Source: Pleurocapsa sp. PCC 7319 (lineage in GTDB: Bacteria > Cyanobacteriota > Cyanobacteriia > Cyanobacteriales > Xenococcaceae). Taken from it: 64,000 bases of DNA. How positions within the stretch are numbered: position 1 is the first letter of the stretch; each line of letters opens with the position of its first letter. The position numbers were made by a program, and so were the translations under genes. The notes beneath the pieces were generated by a model. It made no database searches. It saw only the letters and a program-made list of their open reading frames with translations, and had not been told where the DNA came from. Positions 36,114 to 45,658 of this stretch are shown here, piece after piece. The stretch covers positions 2,949,322-3,013,321 of the forward strand of contig NZ_KB235922.1 of assembly GCF_000332195.1 (NCBI RefSeq), read 5' to 3'.

Positions 36114-37016
36114 TTATTTCAGCCAATGAGAAAGATCTCGTTGGATTAAATCTTGAAGTTTCAAAATATCTTCTCGATATATGTTTATCAAATTATGTTT
36201 TATTTCTGAGGGCATAGTAGGTTTTGAACCTAAATTTTGAGTTGTGACTCTATCATAGATTTTTCGACGTAATTGCTCAGTAAAAAAAGGCTTAGAAATA
36301 GACTTTATGAAATTTTTTTTAGTAAAAAGATCGTATAAAAATCTACTTTTAGGAATGCCAGATGCATTTTTTATAGTTAAATCTGGAACAAAATCATTAT
36401 TTACTTCTAAAAAACTAAAGATATCTCGAACAATATCAATAGTATTTTCTCTAAAATCTTCATAGAGATATATTTGAATTTTCTCTTTATTAAAATTATT
36501 AAAATAACGCTTGAGAGATTCGTAGTAAAAACTTAGTTTTTGATAATAAAAAAGATTCAACCATTTATTATTTATACGCTCTTGTTCCTTTATGAGAGCC
36601 TGTTCAAAAGACAGGGTTTCATAACCTTCTCTAACCAAATGAGAAAATGCAGAAAAAGCTCTCTCTGCTGGATGACGTAGAACTGCTATTAATTTAGCAT
36701 TTGGTATATAATGCTTAATTCTTACAGGTGCTTGGAGACTATGCAGATAAATTGGAGATGCCTCTCCTATGGCTATTTCGTTAGATACTTCCTTAAAAAG
36801 ATCTTTGTATTCCTCTAGATTAGTAATTATTTGACCTTTCCGATTAATTCCTTTTTCTGTAGGTCCTACATAATCAAATTTATTTCCTTCTAAAGCAAAA
36901 AAATGTGGTTCCTTAACCGAACTCATGTAAATCTGGGGATGTTGTTTGAGATAGTAATATAGTGATGAGGTTCCAGCTTTAGGAGCACCTATAATTAAAA
37001 AATTTGGCATTATCAT
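36114..37016 (-). CDS. sulfotransferase
   Basis: A 300-residue sulfotransferase. The PAPS loop is FLIIGAPKAGTSSLYYYLKQ at the start and the 3'-phosphate motif is LIAVLRHPAERAFSAFSHLV near 108-127. The middle section (EPHFFALEG, EASPIYL) matches sugar sulfotransferases. Start at 37016 or 37010. It lies 31 bases downstream of the HepA-like ABC exporter on the same strand. Confidence 0.9.
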   Translation of the reverse strand: MIMPNFLIIGAPKAGTSSLYYYLKQHPQIYMSSVKEPHFFALEGNKFDYVGPTEKGINRKGQIITNLEEYKDLFKEVSNEIAIGEASPIYLHSLQAPVRIKHYIPNAKLIAVLRHPAERAFSAFSHLVREGYETLSFEQALIKEQERINNKWLNLFYYQKLSFYYESLKRYFNNFNKEKIQIYLYEDFRENTIDIVRDIFSFLEVNNDFVPDLTIKNASGIPKSRFLYDLFTKKNFIKSISKPFFTEQLRRKIYDRVTTQNLGSKPTMPSEIKHNLINIYREDILKLQDLIQRDLSHWLK

Positions 37017-37047
37017 AAAAATATTTCCTTAATTAGGCAAAGTTTTT

Positions 37048-38904
37048 CTAACTTGCTTGACTCAATTCATACTGCATTTGGTGATATTTCCAAAGTTCAC
37101 CCTTCCTAGCTACTAACTCTTGATAACTTCCTTGTTCGACAATTTTTCCTTGCTCAAGCACTACTACTTTATCTGCCTTAGCAATAGTAGATAATCGATG
37201 AGCGATCGCAATCACCGTTCTACCTTGAGATAGTTTTGCCAAAGATTCTTGAATTAATTGTTCCGTTACAGAATCTAAGGCACTGGTAGCTTCATCTAAT
37301 ATCAGAATATCTGGATTACGCAATAAGGCACGGGCAATCGCAATGCGCTGACGTTGTCCTCCAGATAATCGTACTCCGCGATCGCCTAGTACTGTATCTA
37401 AACCCTCTGGTAATTCTTTAATAAATTCAACTGCATGAGCAAGTTGGGCTGCCTCCCAAATATCTTCTTCGTAAATTTCTTCGATACCGTAGGCAATATT
37501 ATCTCTAACTGAAGCATTAAAAATAAAAGTGTCTTGGCTAACAATTGCCATCTTTTTACGGACAGAAGAAATATCAAAGTTACGTAAATCTTCTCCATTT
37601 ATTGAAATCGAGCCTTCTGTGGGATCGTAAAAACGAGCAACCAGATCGGCTAGAGTACTTTTCCCAGCTCCTGATGCACCTACTAGAGCTGTGACGTTAC
37701 CTTTATCAATCGTAAGATTAATATCTTCTAAAATTAGATTACCTGGTTCGTAAGCAAAATCGACCAACTGAAAATTAATTCCTCTTTTTAATCCCTGAAA
37801 TTGTAGCTTTCCATTATGCAAATATGGTTTATCTTCAGTTTTGAGCAGTTCTTTGATGTTATTGATAGACCCTTGAAAACGACCCAAATTTTCCCTTGAA
37901 CCATTTACTTGAGATACCAATGGCATCATCCGAAATAAGATAAACATAAAAGTGAATAAAGAAGAAGTTGCCAGACTTCCTGTCGAGATAAATAGATTAA
38001 ATGCCACAATCACCATGACAATTAAAATTGTGCTAGCTACTCCTTGGGCTAGTGGCAATACTAGGGCAGAGATCGAGGCTACCCGGTCTTCGGCTAGAAT
38101 CACTAGATTGCTTGCTCGATAAAATCTTTGTCGCTCAAAATCTTCGGTTCCTGAACCTTTGACAGTACGGATACCGTTAATAAACTGAATGGCAATGGAA
38201 GCAAATTGTCCATTAGCTTTTGGTACAGCAAAACTGGCTTCGCGAACACGACGAACTAAGGTAGATAGTCCTATAGAAAGGAGGCTATAAAGTATGATTG
38301 CTGCCAAAGAAAGCTGCCAGGAAAGCAACAACATCGAGACTACATAAGCCACCAGTGTCGATCCTCTGCTAACCAAATTAGAAAATATTTGAAAAGCTTG
38401 CTTGATCTGATTGATTTCAGTTGTCAGGCTATTGATCAAATCTCCAGAACGGCTCGTTGAATAATAACTCAAACTCAAACCCTGAAGTTGCTCAAATAAC
38501 CTTTTACGTAGGCGGTCGCATAAATTAGATTGAGAAAGTCGAGAATAGTAAAGTCCCAAGTATTGTAAGAGCGATCGCAACCAAATAGCTACCAAAATAA
38601 GAGCTGATAGGCGATAGAGACGAGCTGTTGGGGATGCTTCGGTTGCTAGTAAGCTAATATCAAACCATTCAATTCCAGTTTCAATAGGAGGTTTTTCAGG
38701 ATTAGTTAATACTTGTAAAAAAGAGGCGATTAAGCCGACAGTAGTACCTTCAAGGAGAGCAGCCAGCAATGTACAAGTCAGCGCGGTAATGGCAATGAAA
38801 CGAAAATGCTTAAATTCTCTGAGGATAACGAAATTATCTCGCCAAAAACTTGTGGCTTTAATTAATCTGCGAATAGGAATCGGAATTTTAGGACGAATTA
38901 GCAT
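37048..38904 (-). CDS. ABC exporter, fused membrane-ATPase half transporter (HepA/MsbA-like)
   Basis: A 618-residue half transporter. Six membrane segments occupy about residues 35-340. The ATPase domain has Walker A LVGASGAGKST, signature VRLSGGQRQRIAIARALL, Walker B ILILDEATSALD and the switch His in IAIAHRLST. The type matches MsbA/HepA lipid or polysaccharide exporters; HepA of heterocyst-forming cyanobacteria is needed for envelope polysaccharide. It may flip the lipid-linked glycan, which would explain why no Wzx-type flippase is seen. It works as a homodimer. Confidence 0.88.
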   Translation of the reverse strand: MLIRPKIPIPIRRLIKATSFWRDNFVILREFKHFRFIAITALTCTLLAALLEGTTVGLIASFLQVLTNPEKPPIETGIEWFDISLLATEASPTARLYRLSALILVAIWLRSLLQYLGLYYSRLSQSNLCDRLRKRLFEQLQGLSLSYYSTSRSGDLINSLTTEINQIKQAFQIFSNLVSRGSTLVAYVVSMLLLSWQLSLAAIILYSLLSIGLSTLVRRVREASFAVPKANGQFASIAIQFINGIRTVKGSGTEDFERQRFYRASNLVILAEDRVASISALVLPLAQGVASTILIVMVIVAFNLFISTGSLATSSLFTFMFILFRMMPLVSQVNGSRENLGRFQGSINNIKELLKTEDKPYLHNGKLQFQGLKRGINFQLVDFAYEPGNLILEDINLTIDKGNVTALVGASGAGKSTLADLVARFYDPTEGSISINGEDLRNFDISSVRKKMAIVSQDTFIFNASVRDNIAYGIEEIYEEDIWEAAQLAHAVEFIKELPEGLDTVLGDRGVRLSGGQRQRIAIARALLRNPDILILDEATSALDSVTEQLIQESLAKLSQGRTVIAIAHRLSTIAKADKVVVLEQGKIVEQGSYQELVARKGELWKYHQMQYELSQAS

Positions 38905-38990
38905 TGTAAGTAATTGGACAAGATTAAATTCATTGTTTTAGTTATCTGTCTGAAGTTAGATTTAATATTGCCCCCTAAATTTGGAAATCA

Positions 38991-39026
38991 AGGCTGAAAG
39001 CTGAGAGTTAATAGCTGATAGCTTTT
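38991..39026 (+). repeat. heptad repeat, degenerate
   Basis: About five 7-base units (AGGCTGA, AAGCTGA, GAGTTAA, TAGCTGA, TAGCTTT) sit between the exporter and sugar-transferase genes, reaching to the stop of the latter. Confidence 0.6.
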
Positions 39027-39028
39027 CA

Positions 39029-39961
39029 TCAATAAGCACCAAAGCCAACAAGAACCTTCGGTATAGTCAAAAGCAAAATCTTTAAATCTCCAATCAAGGA
39101 CCAATTATGCAAATATTCAAAATCACATTTCGTCACGGCGTGCAAATCTAACAACTGAGAGCGTTCTTGGACTTGCCAAGCTCCGGTAATCCCAGGTAAA
39201 GCATTCAACCTCTTTTTATCGGCTTCATCCAGACGAAGTGCGTCATACAAAGCCCAAGGACGAGGACCAACCAAGCTCATTTCCCCCCTTATGACGTTAA
39301 ATAACTGAGGTAGTTCATCAAGACTATATTTTCGCAACCACTTACCCAAAGCAGTAATGCGAGGGTCATCTTTGCACTTATGTAAATCATTTTGATTGGT
39401 CATTATGGCATGATGCTGTTGTTCTGCATTAATGATCATCGTACGGAACTTAAACATTCTAAATAACTTGCCCCGCTCTCCTACCCGCCACTGAGAGAAA
39501 AAAATCGGACCAGGGTCAAAAATTTTAATTAAAATAGCCACCAATAGCATTAGGGGACTGAGTATGACTAGTAAAATTAAACTAGCCAACCAATCCAAAG
39601 TTCTTTTAACTCGCCAGTAGGTAGTCTGGCGACAATTCGGTAACTCACTATGAGAGGCAAGACGTATAAAAATCGGCTTATCTGCCTGATGACAAGTATC
39701 TGCCCAAAGCTTGATTCCTTGTTCCCCTAAAGCCCGATCTACACAAACTCTTTTTACCCAAGAATTGCATAGACAATTCTCTAGCCAGTGCCTTCTAGTT
39801 AAAGCAGGAAAACTATAGTGGCTATTCACAGATATACTCTTAACCCAAAGATTTTTTTGACGCCATTTAAGATCGCAGGCGGGTAAATAACTTTCTACTC
39901 TAGATGGGTCTAGGTCTAGGGTTAGCACTTTGGAAGTGTGGAGGACGATATTAGTTGTCAT
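39029..39961 (-). CDS. initiating sugar transferase (WcaJ/RfbP-type polyprenyl-phosphate glycosyl-1-phosphate transferase)
   Basis: A 310-residue protein. An N-terminal region of about 125 residues without the usual multiple membrane helices precedes one hydrophobic segment (LASLILLVILSPLMLLVAIL) and the catalytic domain: GPIFFSQWRVGERGKLFRMF, KFRTM, LRKYSLDELPQLFNV and SLVGPRPWALYD. These are the hallmark motifs of the bacterial sugar transferase family that loads the first sugar phosphate onto undecaprenyl phosphate. It starts the repeat unit of the polysaccharide locus. The unusual N-terminus may be regulatory. Confidence 0.9.
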   Translation of the reverse strand: MTTNIVLHTSKVLTLDLDPSRVESYLPACDLKWRQKNLWVKSISVNSHYSFPALTRRHWLENCLCNSWVKRVCVDRALGEQGIKLWADTCHQADKPIFIRLASHSELPNCRQTTYWRVKRTLDWLASLILLVILSPLMLLVAILIKIFDPGPIFFSQWRVGERGKLFRMFKFRTMIINAEQQHHAIMTNQNDLHKCKDDPRITALGKWLRKYSLDELPQLFNVIRGEMSLVGPRPWALYDALRLDEADKKRLNALPGITGAWQVQERSQLLDLHAVTKCDFEYLHNWSLIGDLKILLLTIPKVLVGFGAY

Positions 39962-39981
39962 AATTTTTTCCAGTCAGAAAA

Positions 39982-42207
39982 CTAAACTTGTTGTGGCAAT
40001 AAATAAGGAGATTTAAACTCATATTCTTTAGAATCATTGATCACTATGCCCAAAACATTTAACTTACTGAATAATGCCTCCACCTCCAGTAATTCAGAAG
40101 CTTTTAATTTATCTAAACGCATCGTTAGCACCGCGCTGTCACAGTTAGAAGCAACTTTAATCGCATCTACCATGCCAATTGCTGGAGGAGTATCAACTAA
40201 AATCAGGTCATAGTTTTGTTTTTGTTGGTCGATCAAATCCAGTAAGATAGAGGAATTAAGTAATTTAACTGGATCTAATGGTATGGACCCAGAGGGAATT
40301 AAATCGATAGTTTCTCCTGAGAAAGAAACTTGCTCAATTACAGGATAAGTAACTTCTCCTGCCAAAAAATCAGCTAAACCAGTATGATTAGCCAGATTAA
40401 ATGCTTTATGGAGACTAGGACGACGCAGATCAGCATCAATTACCAAAACTCTTTGCTGATGGCGAGCAGCGCTGATAGCTAAACCCAAAATTAGAGTGGA
40501 TTTCCCTTCTCCAGCGATCGCGCTAGTTACCGCTAGAGATTGTAAGGGCGAATTAATGCTGGCCAGCTTTAAGTTTTGGTAAATTAAATCTAAGGATTCT
40601 CGGAAAGGATGCCACTGAATTACTTCTTTAATATTAGTGGTGGAATGAGATTGAGATAAAAAGGGGAGCCTGGCTAGAAAACGATTAGAAGCAAATGAAG
40701 ATAGTCCTGGGGTAGTTCCCAAGATCGGCAAGGAAGTTTGTCGTTCAATTTCCTGAGGATTAGTAATCCGTTGATCGAGCGCTTCAATGGTAAAGGCTGT
40801 CCCTACTCCCAGAAAAGAAGCAATTACAAAACTAAGCAACAAATCCTGAAGTAAATTAGGAGCAATTTGTTCACCCAATTGAGGTGATTCAATTACTTGC
40901 CAGCCAAAGCCTCCACGACTTAATTCTATTTCTAGCTCTTGCTTAGCTTCTAATAGTCTTTGCAAAGCGTTTCTTTTTACTTCTGCTTCCTGAGATAAGT
41001 TTCTATATCGAGCAATCAGATCGGGAAATTTAACTAATCTCTGCCTCAGTTCAGCTTCAGTTTGCGCAAGGCTCAATTCTCGCTCGTGGATACCTTTCAA
41101 ACTAGCTTGAGATTCCGTAATTGTGTCCAGAAACCTGGTCTCACTATCAAAAAATTGCCTTTGTTTTTGAATCGATTTGAGGTCAATAGGAAAATTAGCA
41201 GGTACTTTGCCCAGAACCCGTTCTGCTTCCTGAATTAACAAAGCCCGTTGACTATCTCGTTTGGCAGTGAGGTCCTGAATAATAGGATTATCGTTAGTAA
41301 ATTTTGTTTGTTCATTTGCCAGGCTAATTTCAATTTGTTGTAATTCGTTCAGTAAATTTTGGTAACGTTCAGATTGACTGAGACGGGATAAAGTTTGAGC
41401 GTTTTCCGTCGGTAAATTTAATTGCTGTTGTAGGTTACTATAATTACCTGTAGTTTGACTCTGCTGAGCTTTAAGAGCTTCCCGTTCTTTGCTAATCTCC
41501 CTAATGTTTTCTTTCAGAGCGATCGCTTCTTGTTCGGGAGAAATTAAATTATGCTCTTTACTTAATTTAGTTAGGGCTGCTTCAGCTTCGGTTAATTCAC
41601 GACGCGCATCAGGAATTTGATTATTGATAAAATTCAATCCATCCTTTAGGCGCTTCTCTTGTTGTTCGAGATTATACTCTAAGTAGACTTCCTGGATTGC
41701 TTCTAAGATTCTTTTAGTTTCAACAGGACTGTCTCCAATAAAATCAGCTTGGATAATCTTGGTCGTTGTCGGGTCTTGTGATCCTTCTTCTTCTGTAAGT
41801 TGAATTACAGATAATGACTCCCGCAATGACTCTATAATTTCTTGTTTTGTCTCTTCGGAATTTTCTAATCCTAACTTAGCAATAGCTCTCTTTAGTAATT
41901 CTGAACTCTTTAATACTTTTAATTGAGTGGCATAGTCAATTTCCAAACCAGAGTCAGCAAATTCTTTTTCTAAATAGGCATTATCAGAGAATCTATTAGT
42001 CAAATCTTTTGATTGATAGTTAGATTCCGCTAATACTTGCATATAACTTTGGTAAACAGGCTTTTTCATCAAAGCTGTAGGAATAGCAATAGCTAGTACA
42101 GCACCAAATACTCCTGCAAACCAATAACGGCGACGCCACAACGTAGCAAATAACTGCCCATAACCCAAATCATTTAGCTCTTCTAATTCCCAGTTATTTT
42201 GACTCAT
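39982..42207 (-). CDS. Wzc-type polysaccharide co-polymerase / BY-kinase
   Basis: A 741-residue inner-membrane protein. A Wzz domain with a first membrane helix near 32-50 is followed by a long periplasmic coiled coil (about 190-430), a second helix near 455-475, and a cytoplasmic ATPase with Walker A SAIAGEGKSTL, Walker A' LVIDADLRRPS and Walker B DLILVDTPPAIG. The C-terminal tail has only two or three Tyr (KEYEFKSPYLLPQQ), fewer than the usual Tyr cluster. It controls chain length and export. The start overlaps the stop of the upstream GT4 by four bases (ATGA). Confidence 0.9.
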   Translation of the reverse strand: MSQNNWELEELNDLGYGQLFATLWRRRYWFAGVFGAVLAIAIPTALMKKPVYQSYMQVLAESNYQSKDLTNRFSDNAYLEKEFADSGLEIDYATQLKVLKSSELLKRAIAKLGLENSEETKQEIIESLRESLSVIQLTEEEGSQDPTTTKIIQADFIGDSPVETKRILEAIQEVYLEYNLEQQEKRLKDGLNFINNQIPDARRELTEAEAALTKLSKEHNLISPEQEAIALKENIREISKEREALKAQQSQTTGNYSNLQQQLNLPTENAQTLSRLSQSERYQNLLNELQQIEISLANEQTKFTNDNPIIQDLTAKRDSQRALLIQEAERVLGKVPANFPIDLKSIQKQRQFFDSETRFLDTITESQASLKGIHERELSLAQTEAELRQRLVKFPDLIARYRNLSQEAEVKRNALQRLLEAKQELEIELSRGGFGWQVIESPQLGEQIAPNLLQDLLLSFVIASFLGVGTAFTIEALDQRITNPQEIERQTSLPILGTTPGLSSFASNRFLARLPFLSQSHSTTNIKEVIQWHPFRESLDLIYQNLKLASINSPLQSLAVTSAIAGEGKSTLILGLAISAARHQQRVLVIDADLRRPSLHKAFNLANHTGLADFLAGEVTYPVIEQVSFSGETIDLIPSGSIPLDPVKLLNSSILLDLIDQQKQNYDLILVDTPPAIGMVDAIKVASNCDSAVLTMRLDKLKASELLEVEALFSKLNVLGIVINDSKEYEFKSPYLLPQQV

Positions 42208-43358
42208 CGATCTACTCCTATTGGAACCTTATTAGCTAACCACTCCGACTTGATGTTTAAATTGTGTACAATTGATGGACCACAAAACTCTTCAATAACT
42301 TTGGTAATTTGTTGGAAAAACACTGACTCAGAAAAATTATTGACAGCATGTTCGCGGATTTTTGTATAATTCCAATTTTGGCTTTCGACCTGTTCTATTG
42401 CCCCTTGCAAAGCATCAGGAGATTGAGGTGTAAAGAGAATACCAGTTTCTCCATCAATTTGGGTATCTAAAACTCCTCCTGCACCATAAGCAACAACAGG
42501 AGTACCGCTAGCATTCGCTTCTATAGGAACTAAACCATAATCTTCCAGAGCGGTGATTACTACAGCCTTGGCTTTGGCCATCAAGTGAGTACGCCAGTTA
42601 TCATCGACGTAACCTAAAAACTTAATGTTGTCTAAGGACATCGCTTCTAAACGCTCACGTTCTGGCCCATCCCCAGTAATAATCAAAGGCAAACCCAACC
42701 AGTTAAATGTCTCGATCGCGATATCCAGCCTCTTATAGCTAATCATTCGCGATGAAATTAGGTAGTAGTCTTCTTTTTCAGCTGAATAAATAAACTTGCT
42801 CGTATCGATGGGATAATTGATTACTAATGCTTTCCTTTGATAGATCTGCCTTATTCTTTTAGCTACAGTAGTAGAGTTAGCTATGTATAAATCTGGTTCT
42901 TGAGCATATTGCAAATCTTGTTGCCGTAGAGATTGAAATATAGGCTTAATTAGAGGGTAAAATTTCTGAAATTTACTATATTCTTCTAAATAAGTTCTAG
43001 TATCCCAAAGAAAGCGAGTCACATTGTGACAGAAGCAAATATGCATTGCTCCTGGCTTCTTTTTTACTCCTTTGGCAAAGCTAGAAGTACTACTAATGAT
43101 TAAATCGTAATCTTGTAGATCGAGCCTGCGAAAAGCACGGTAATAGAACGGAGCGAAGAGACGAAAACCCAATTTGGCTCCTGGTAACTGTTGAAGAAAA
43201 GTCGTTTTGACCGCTCGTCCTGCAAAATCCACAGTATTTTGAGGATCGTAGAGAGATGTGTAAACATCAGCCTCGTAAAAAAACTGACACAGTAACTCGA
43301 AAACTCTTTCAGCTCCACCAAATTGCGTTAGGTAATCATGTACTAAGGCTACTTTCAT
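42204..43358 (-). CDS. glycosyltransferase family 4
   Basis: A 384-residue GT-B enzyme and first gene of the minus-strand polysaccharide locus. It starts MKVALVHDYLTQFGGAERV; the donor half contains YYLISSRMISYKRLDIAIE and the E-x7-E motif in LEDYGLVPIEANASGTPVV. It closely fits the WcaI/mannosyltransferase-like subgroup that follows Wzc in cyanobacterial loci. Its stop overlaps the next gene's start (ATGA), so translation is coupled. Confidence 0.9.
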   Translation of the reverse strand: MKVALVHDYLTQFGGAERVFELLCQFFYEADVYTSLYDPQNTVDFAGRAVKTTFLQQLPGAKLGFRLFAPFYYRAFRRLDLQDYDLIISSTSSFAKGVKKKPGAMHICFCHNVTRFLWDTRTYLEEYSKFQKFYPLIKPIFQSLRQQDLQYAQEPDLYIANSTTVAKRIRQIYQRKALVINYPIDTSKFIYSAEKEDYYLISSRMISYKRLDIAIETFNWLGLPLIITGDGPERERLEAMSLDNIKFLGYVDDNWRTHLMAKAKAVVITALEDYGLVPIEANASGTPVVAYGAGGVLDTQIDGETGILFTPQSPDALQGAIEQVESQNWNYTKIREHAVNNFSESVFFQQITKVIEEFCGPSIVHNLNIKSEWLANKVPIGVDR

Positions 43359-44010
43359 TAGCAGTTTACTTATGTATGTACTTGGATTAATGGGTACTTT
43401 GAAATTGATTCTTGATACTGGATAATTAGAAAAACTGTTAACTAATTGATATTTAGTAAAGACTTGCTGTTGTTATAAGGAAAGATTTTATAATAACTAG
43501 TCTTAGGTAACGTTAAATCATGTATCAGAGAAGATAAACCCCTTTTTAGTTACCAAAAAGTTATTAAAAAGTAAGAATGGCTAAAGAACAGTTTGAATGT
43601 TAAATAAATTACCTAAAAAAATTGGTTTATTAGTATTTTTGATGATCAAGATGATCTGAATTTTCTTGAATTATTAAGCGAAATATTTAAACATACTGAA
43701 ACATACTGAGAAAACAATTATGCTTTTATGACTTAAATGTTTTAAATGTAATCTAAATTACAATAAGTAGCTTGAAATTACAATTTTTTGAGATATTGTT
43801 ATAGAAGCTAGACATTTTAACTATTATTTATGTATTTTTACTGCTTTTTAGCGTATTCATAAAATATTGTTATTTTAAAATATAAGTAAAATCACCTATT
43901 TGCGTATACAATATTCATTTAATATAAATACTTAATTTGTAATATTCAACGCTTCCAACTTCTTTTTGAAACCTACTTAAAAGTTATTTGCTTAAAAGCT
44001 ATATGCCGAT
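43359..44010. other. 650-bp AT-rich divergent spacer, leader of the polysaccharide operon
   Basis: This stretch separates the polysaccharide operon from the NB-ARC gene and must hold both promoters. It is strongly AT-rich. No hairpin, riboswitch or operator is clear enough to call. Confidence 0.5.
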
Positions 44011-45378
44011 ATGAACACTTCTGTTGATTTTGAATCAGTCTTATCTTTAATTGACAAGACTATTAGCCCTACATACCTTAATCCCACTCAAGAAATAGTA
44101 CTTAGAGAAGTGTGGAATGGTAAAACATACTCAAAAATGGCTTATGACTATAATTACGATCCCGAATACATTAAAACTGTAGGTTGTAATTTATGGCAGA
44201 CTCTCTCCAGTGCTTTTGATGAACAAATTAACAAAGGTAATTTTGTCCCTTTTATGAGACTAAAAATCAGCCAACTGGTTGAAGATAAAATAAGTCGGTT
44301 AGAAAATTATCAATCTCAATCTATATCTACTGACTTTAAAAAAAGGCAATCTTGTAATTGGACAACGGCTCCCAATACTAACCATTTTGTAGGTAGAGAA
44401 TCAGAAATTAAACTATTAAAGTCTTGGAGTCAAGATTCTGATTGCCGCTGTATTGTTGTTTCAGGAATGATCGGTTGTGGGAAAACCAGTTTAGTAACTA
44501 AATTTGCCCAAGATATAAAAGATAACTATGATTTCGTTATTTGGTTTTCCCTGCATCATACTCCGTCTTTAAAAACACTGCTACATAACTACTTAAAGAT
44601 AATTAAACAGCTTACTAACGAGCAAATTCACTTAGGACCAGTGGAGTTAAGTTTTTTACTGTCTGAGTTTATTGATTGCTTAAAACAACACAAGGTTTTA
44701 TTAGTCTTAGATAGTTTACAGTCTATATTGGAAACTAATAGAAAGAATGTTTCTTATAAAAAAGAATTTGATGATTATAGTCAGTTTTTACGTTCCATCA
44801 TCTCTACCAATCATCAGAGTCTACTAATTTCCGCTAGCCGTATTAAGCCAAAATCACTTGAGTATTATACTAGTAATCAAGTGAAAATTCTTGATTTACA
44901 AGGATTTAATCAGCAAACTACTAAGACATTTTTGAATCTAGAAAATAATTCTGCCAAACAAGAACAACAGCTATTGCGTTTATCAGTAACTTTACAAAAT
45001 AACCCTCAATTACTAAAAATTGTTGAGAATCACCTAGATATTTTTTCTGATGACAATACTGAGCAAATCCTACAAGATCTCAGTCTTCTTGAGGCAATTA
45101 GTAATTTGCTTGAACAAGAACTGTCTTATCTATCAGAATTAGAAAAAGAGATTATTTATTGGCTGGCAATTTCCTGTGCTCCAATATCTCTGACGGAATT
45201 GAGTAATTATCTGGAACTATCTCAACCTAAACTCACATTGTCTCACAGTGTTAATTGCTTAACCAAGCGATCGCTGATTATTCAAAATGATGCTCATTAT
45301 TCTTTGATGCCCATAATGAAAAGTTATTTACGCAGAAAATTAATTAAGCAAGCTCTCCAAAGCAAAAGTCATCATTAG
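44011..45378 (+). CDS. NB-ARC/STAND-type ATPase with N-terminal HTH-like domain
   Basis: A 455-residue protein. Residues about 8-95 match the helical HTH-like N-terminal domain common before NB-ARC in cyanobacteria (LNPTQEIVLREVWNGKTYSK). FVGRE (126-130) starts the ATPase domain, with P-loop GMIGCGKTS (152-160), Walker B KVLLVLDSLQS, and a winged-helix region near 380-445. It stops there: no WD40, TPR or other sensor repeats follow, which is short for this group. STAND ATPases act as signalling switches; here it may regulate the divergent polysaccharide operon, which is inference from position. Confidence 0.8.
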   Translation: MNTSVDFESVLSLIDKTISPTYLNPTQEIVLREVWNGKTYSKMAYDYNYDPEYIKTVGCNLWQTLSSAFDEQINKGNFVPFMRLKISQLVEDKISRLENYQSQSISTDFKKRQSCNWTTAPNTNHFVGRESEIKLLKSWSQDSDCRCIVVSGMIGCGKTSLVTKFAQDIKDNYDFVIWFSLHHTPSLKTLLHNYLKIIKQLTNEQIHLGPVELSFLLSEFIDCLKQHKVLLVLDSLQSILETNRKNVSYKKEFDDYSQFLRSIISTNHQSLLISASRIKPKSLEYYTSNQVKILDLQGFNQQTTKTFLNLENNSAKQEQQLLRLSVTLQNNPQLLKIVENHLDIFSDDNTEQILQDLSLLEAISNLLEQELSYLSELEKEIIYWLAISCAPISLTELSNYLELSQPKLTLSHSVNCLTKRSLIIQNDAHYSLMPIMKSYLRRKLIKQALQSKSHH

Positions 45379-45658
45379 GAAGTAATTTAATTAAAAGTTG
45401 TACCACCTAAAATTCTTTTTGTCACTCATACGTAATAAGTTTTGCATAACAATAGTTATTTATGTTCATCCGGGAAATGCGATCGCCTTGCGTGAACAAA
45501 TTTAAAAAATAATTAGCGATCTCTATTTAGCTAATAGGACAACTTGAAAAGAATTACGTCGATACTACGCAAAACTTGGCATTGGAAACTATATTAGAAA
45601 GTTTTGCTCAAGCGATCGCAACAGTTTAATATCAAGCTGATCTATTTATTTTTAATTT

